A stretch of 8,814 nt of DNA, from assembly GCA_024232355.1 (NCBI GenBank), contig JAAEPW010000965.1, positions 1 through 8,814 of the forward strand, written 5' to 3'. The notes below the pieces were generated by a model. That model had not been told where the DNA came from. It saw only the letters and a program-made list of their open reading frames with translations, and did not search any database. The position numbers were made by a program, and so were the translations under genes. Source of the DNA: Chloroflexota bacterium. Its GTDB lineage: Bacteria; Chloroflexota; Anaerolineae; B4-G1. Below are positions 1 to 6,100 of the stretch, one piece after another. The stretch's first letter is position 1, and every line of letters begins with the position of its first letter.

Positions 1-36
1 AAAGTTGATGGTTGCCGGATAGTCTCCCCAAGTTTG

Positions 37-96
37 AAAAAGTTTTTTGCACCCCTGTATATGGGATAATTCTGTGGAAAACCCCCATATACGGGG
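37..96 (-). terminator. Possible terminator: bulged inverted repeat downstream of the gene
   Basis: The arms at 52-65 (cccctgtatatggg) and 84-96 (cccatatacgggg) pair over 13 bp with a single bulged T at 56 and an 18-base loop. The repeat begins about 80 bases past the stop codon. On the minus strand, five Ts (37-41 in plus coordinates) come about ten bases beyond the stem, which is farther than in a textbook intrinsic terminator. It could equally be a protein-binding or RNA-processing site. The rest of 1-176 shows no gene, tRNA or further repeat that I can support. Confidence 0.4.
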
Positions 97-176
97 ACAT
101 GGACGAGTTTTTCCCGTCGCCAAGTTAGCGGAAACTAAAGTCATAGATTGTTGATTTTTAGAAGGTTATGCTCGGA

Positions 177-3100
177 TCAGTAGTAGTTTCTCATAACCAA
201 CGGCAAAAGGATGGTATAGTCAGATGCTCCTTCATAGAGGAAGGGGGGAGTTGAGATATTGTTCGCCCGGTCCTCTGCGCAGACATACGCTGTGCTGTCG
301 TCTTGCAATCTCCATTGGATCTCCTCACCGACCTCGTAGAACTGATCCTCCAAATCATCATTGCAAACATCATTATGGCTAACCCATATACCAGCCACAC
401 CGCTGTTGTTGTCGGTGGCACTCACCAGCAAAGTGATGTCCTGAGCGGTTACACTCACAATGTTCATGATCATCGCGCTAGCAGAGACTCGCTGCACCAC
501 CGGCGGCTCGGAATCATAAACGATGTCATCCCGGACCCTTCCATACTGTTGACCCGTGACCGAGTCGTGGAACACAGCATACACTGTACGCGGTATTCGT
601 AGGTCACCAAAGGTAGCCATCACCCAATCTGTGTATATCCCTGTCGAGGTGATCCACCCGGTGGTATGGGTCTGATTAAGGCCATCGTCAAGGACAAAGC
701 CGCCGTCGTTACTAATCTTGACCTGGTTAACCGGGTCGTTTGTGTTCCACAAATACTTGGCCGTGACGGTCAATTTGTTCGTGTACAGCGTACCATCGTT
801 GATGGTCAATCGATAGCCGGGATTGTAAATCGCGTTCGCTTGCAACATCACCTCGTTACCATATCCATCGTCCAGGATGGCAACGTTAGTAACCACATCT
901 CCCGCTTGTAGGCCACTTGCTGTGACCATGACCGCAAACTCAATGATGATTGGAGTCCCTGATATCACCTGGCCGCTCCAAAAAAGTAGCTTGTTGGGTT
1001 CAGTCACCTCTAATGTGCCGCCACTGGACCAAGACCAACCCGCATAGAATGTATTGGCCGGGATTGGGTCGGTCAAGACTGCCGTCGCTGTTGTATTGCT
1101 GCTGTTGATCAGGCGCAATGTAAAAGTCATACGCCCGCCCATTTCGACGTTGAACGGACTGACCGACTTTGTGGACTGAGACAGGTCGGGATGGGCTGGG
1201 TTCCTGGTTTTTACCGGCACGACCATCGTGGCACTGGATGGGTTTAGGCATTCGTTATTCACTGTTACACCTACCGTGTAGGTGCCAGAGGTTGCGAACG
1301 CATGCGCGAATGTGTTTGCACTTGCACCCGTTACTACGCCATTTACCATCCAGGTGCAGGTATAGGGCGTGGTAGTTGTTACGGGATCGATGTGTGTCTC
1401 GAATCGCACGGGGTTGCCGGAAAAGAGATCTCCGGCCGGTATGCGGCTGATCTGGACGTGGGAGATTGGGACGCACCCCGAAACATTTCCAGTGACGGTG
1501 ATGACAACTGTATCGGTATCGGCCAAGTTGCCGACGTCGGTGACTGTGAGTGTAAAGGTCAACACAGTAGCGCTGTGCGGTGCGGTAAAGGTAGGCGTTA
1601 CAGCAGTGCTATCGCTCAAGGTAACCGTCAGGCCGTCAGTTTGCGCCCAGCCGTAGGTCAGTGCGTCACCGTCGGGATCATTGCTTCTGCTACCGTCGAG
1701 TGCAACAGTGTCACCTGGGTTGACGGTTTGGTCAGTTCCAGCGTTTGCTATGGGTGTCTGGTTAACAATGCTGGTGTCCACGCTCCAGATATAGGTAGCG
1801 GGAGTAGGATCGGTATTGCCAGCGTTGTCTGTGGCTTGCACCTCAAAGGTATGGGATCCGTCGCTCAGGCCAGTATAGGCCTGAGGGCTGCTACACGTGT
1901 TCCAGCCGCCACTATCCATCTGGCATTCGAAGGATGCCACACCACTGCCGCTGTCGCTGCCGGTGAAGGTAAAGACAGCCGTGCTGGTCGGGCTGGGGTC
2001 GGGCGGTTGGACGGTGATGCTGGTGTCTGGCACGGTTGCATCTATCTCAAACAACCAGTCGTCGGTGTAGGGACTGGTATACAGCCCATCGTAAGTAGCG
2101 ACGGTCCATGTATAGACGCCGTCGGACAAGACGGTAGTCGTGTATTGGGTGACCGTACCCACATCAGTGATCGTGCCGTTCAAGTTGAGATAATAGCCCA
2201 CCGCGTCGGGGCTGGGGCTGGGATTCCAGATGAGGGTGGGTGTGGTATCGCTGATGACCACACCGTTCGCTGGGCTGACCAGCACGGGTGCATCTGGGGG
2301 CGTCGAGTCTATAATGGTCAACGTCGCTGTAGTGGGTGTGCCGAGGCTGGCGTTCACCGCCCGGCTCAGCGCCAAGAGAACCGTTTCGTTTTCTTCAGAC
2401 GAACTGTCGTTGATGATCGGCACAGTAAAAGTCTGCATTGTGACGCCAGGTGTAAAGGTCAACTTGCCGCTTACTGTGAGATAGTCACTACCCGCGAGAG
2501 CGGTGCCATTGCCGGTGGCATAGTTCACTTGCGCTGTCGATGCAGAAGGAGTATCCAGTGTGACTGTGATGCTTGCTTCACCCACAGTCTCGTTCACACT
2601 GTAGACTGGTGCGCTGAACTGTGCCCCGACCGTGCGGAAGGGCAAACCGTGATCCAGCGCCAGCGCCACGTTACCGGTTGGATCCACCGCCTGAACAAAG
2701 TATTCAAAGGGTTCGCCGGGCGCGGGTACGCTGCCCTCTGCCAAACCAGAGTCCAAGTCATAATTCAAGTCAACAATGCTCCAGGTATAGCTGGACAATG
2801 GCCGGTAGAGTGCGATTACTCGCGCGAGTGAGCCGCTGTCATCGCTGATTACGACAGTGAACGTCAAAGTAGTAGAGGTGTTGAACGCTTGTACTTGCCA
2901 AATGCCAGGCGGCATAAAATCGACGGTATCAGTGGGTGCATGATAGATCTCGAATTGCAGATCAGTGTACAGTCTCTGTGTTCCGATTGTGGGAGTGGTC
3001 ACCCGAGTTGCTCGGAATTGACCAGGCACAACGACCAGACGCTCGTGGGATTGGCCATTTATCGCCAAGAAGCGATTGATGACCGCCGGATAGGCTGGGT

Positions 3101-6100
3101 AGAGTTCGTCGGTCGGATAAAACGGTTCGGTGGCCGCATAAATATCATCCGTGACGACCAGCGAGATAGCCGGATCAAAGTCTAGCACATCGGTAAACGT
3201 ACCACCCAGCATCAGCACACCGTGTGCCTCCGTGTCGGTGATGTGGATGTTGTAGCTGGCGCGCGGCTCGATTGGCCGTCCACCAACAATGTGCAAATCG
3301 TAAGCGCCAGGTAGATTGCCAGAGGCAGAAAAGTAGGTGCCGGTCAGGGCCGGGGTGTCGATCACGTGCGCAGTGTAGCTCAAGGTCAACGTCAGTGTGC
3401 CAGTAATTGTGCCTGAGCCAGGGGTGGCATTGGCGATACTTTCACCTCCGGGTAGTGCCGAGGTAGAGTCAGGCATAGATACCCGCAGCATAGGTAGGCC
3501 GTAAAGCACTACCTCCTCCATTGCTTTTTCGTTATAGTTGTTAAAGGAGCCAGCCGCGAAACTGTTAAAATAGCGTTGTTTGGCACGCATCAGGGCGCGG
3601 CCCACCGTCTGTGGTCCATCGCCCTCGTAGCCGAGTTCCTCTACAAAGTTGACCATAATGCGTTCCGAATAAGCGATCAGGTCCGAGTCGCCGTAGCCAT
3701 AGCCGGTGTTACCGATAAAGGTAGCGCCTTGCCGCAGGAACGCTTGTGCCCAGTCCTCACCGACAATCGCGCTTGGCGCGCTAGCATCGGGTATGTTCAA
3801 GCCAGAATGGCATCCTACCGAAAAAGCCAGCACACCACTATAGTTTGTGCTTGCCGTTACCTGCTGTGCAAAGACGTCGTTTGGATCGTTCGGGAAAAAG
3901 CGATAGTGTTCAAAGTGAGAATTGAGCGAAAGCAGGTCGGGGCTTTCGGCTAGCGCAAAGAGCGTTGTGCTAAAAGTGTCGGCGGTCCAGGCATTATCGA
4001 TCAGCAATGTCTGTGTGGTGATACCATAACCGGCGAGTGTTTGTGTAACGGCGTGGGCCTGATCAATCAAAAAATCGTAACCGGTCACCATCGCGTCGGT
4101 CGGCGCGATGGCGGGCTGCGCCAGAAACCCGTCAATAGTCGCAGCTATCGTGGATGGAGATTCGACCAACCGACCCGTGGAAAAGTGCGGCAGGTACAAC
4201 TCTCGTCCTTGATAGGGTAGAGGCAGCACCCCGCCATAGTAATCGTCGCTGAGCATATAGCGCAGGGAAAGTGATCCTGAAAGGGCCGGTGTGTAAGCCA
4301 CACTCGCATAATGACGTTCGTTTGCCACCAGTGCCATATCCACCAGCCGCCGGTAAGGGATAATCCGGTCGTCACCGGCGATGACCAGGTATTCCAAGTT
4401 CGGGTAGGCTTCCCACAAACGATAGAGCAGAGATTTTATGTTTGATGCTACAAAGTTCGCCGCCTGTGGATTGCCGGGCTGGCTGTCCCACAGGTTGTAA
4501 GCGTAAACTAGCGCGGGATAGCTGTCCAAGTGGATCACCGTGCCACTGACGTTGGGATGTGCTGCCAGATCGTTCAACCCGGTGATCAACTGCGTGGAGG
4601 TCACCGTGTTCGTGCCGGTATAGAATTGGTTCAAGCGCGAGATGTTGGCCAGGATGAGTGTGTGAATTGTGGTGTTCGTCGTCGGGATGGTAAAGGTGTT
4701 AGGGACAGTGGCGAGGATAGGCTCATAAGAGTCGGTCGGTGGCTTTACACTTATAGCTAGTTCATAAGGTTGACCGATGGCCTCCGGGGTGTGACCGACC
4801 ACCGCTACCACATAGACGCCGTACAACTCGTGGACATCGAACCATATTTGCTCGGTGCCTGTCACTGGGCTGGCCGAGATGCCCACCAATGTGCCGACGT
4901 TACCAATCCGGCCCACATTGCCAATCCGGCCCACGTTCCCGATTCGGCCCACATTGTCAATTCGACCTACGTTCCCGATTCGGCCGACGTTGGTGATATC
5001 GCCCAGGTCAATAATGTCACCGACGTTGCCAATCCGGCCCACGTTCCCGATTCGAGCAACATTGCCAATCCGGCCCACATTCCCGATTCGACCTACATTA
5101 CCAATTCGGCCCACGTTGCCAATTCGGCCAATATCACGCACCTGCCCAGTCTCTTCGTTGATATCCGGGGCAAACAGGTACAGGTCGTAATCGTCCACCT
5201 GGTTTGACAAGGTGAGCACCAACGTCGAGCCGGGCATCGTCACGGGCACCCGGTACCAGTCGGCGCCCATCGTGCGGGTCACGGTGGCGGTGAAGGAAGA
5301 GCCGGGCAGCACCTCGGTTCCCACGTCGCGGGGGCGGATCGGGTCGTCGCTGATGATGCGGAACGGCGCGGTGTGGGGCGTACCCAGCGTGGCACTGACC
5401 GGGCTGCTCAGGGTCAGGGTGAAGAAATCGGCTAGCTCGCTAAAGAGGTCGTCATAGATGTAGATGTCAAAATTGCGCCTCGTCTCGCCTGGGGCAAAGA
5501 TCAGCGTGCCGCCGGTTGCTTCATAATCCATGCCGGATATGGCGCTGTCATCACTGGTGGCATAGTCCACTGTGACGGTGAACGCGGATTCGGGGATCAG
5601 CCAGACGTCAATGGTGGCCGTGAGGATATTTTCGTGGACCGAATAGAGGCTGGCGCCAAAGCGTAATGAGGGCAGGGGGTCGTCGTCCAAGATAGTGAGG
5701 GTAGTTGTGTGTGGCGTGCCCAGCGTGGCGCTGACGGGTGTGCCCAAAGCCAACAGGACGGTTTCGTCCGGCTCATCAATCGAGTCGTCGGTGAGGAATA
5801 CATACATCTGGCGATTCGTCTGGCCGGGGTTAAAGGTCAGGGTGCCATCGGCGGGGAGATAGTCGCCCGCGCCGCCAGCGTGACCGGTGGCCGTGCCGTC
5901 AGTGGTGCCGTAAGGCACTTGCACGATCAGTCCCGAAGCCATATCCAGCGTGGCACTGATGACGGCGGCGATCCCGTTCTCGTCCACGCTGTAGGCCGCG
6001 GCATAGAGTTGCACCGAGGGTACCGAGTCGTCATCGAGGATGGTGAGCGTGGCCTCGCTGGGCGCGCTCAGAGTCGCGGCTGTCGGACTGCTCAATGCCA

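Noticed and set aside
47..70. Promoter-like pair ttgcac (47-52) and gataat (65-70) on the plus strand
   Set aside because: The spacing is only 12 bases, far from the usual 16-18, and the site overlaps the inverted repeat; no gene is visible that it could serve.
180..260. Sortase (LPxTG), PEP-CTERM or type IX secretion C-terminal signal
   Set aside because: There is no LPxTG, no transmembrane helix followed by basic residues, and no typical type IX C-terminal domain; only the short LLPLVMRN strand is present.
1302..2831. A 509-codon open frame on the plus strand, antisense to the Calx-11, Ig and PKD region
   Set aside because: It lies wholly opposite well-recognised domains, has no recognisable domain, is rich in Cys, Arg and Gly in an unstructured way, and is explained by the codon bias of the real gene. 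Similar antisense frames recur across the Calx copies for the same reason.
4896..5129. CRISPR array or intergenic DNA repeat
   Set aside because: The 18-bp units are directly adjacent with no spacers, keep the reading frame exactly, and vary mostly at synonymous positions; this is a coding repeat.
4855..5190. A plus-strand frame encoding PIRPT-type pentamer/hexamer repeats
   Set aside because: It is the antisense reading of the GRIGNV DNA repeat. The minus-strand reading is inside an intact long frame with domain matches on both sides, while this one has none.
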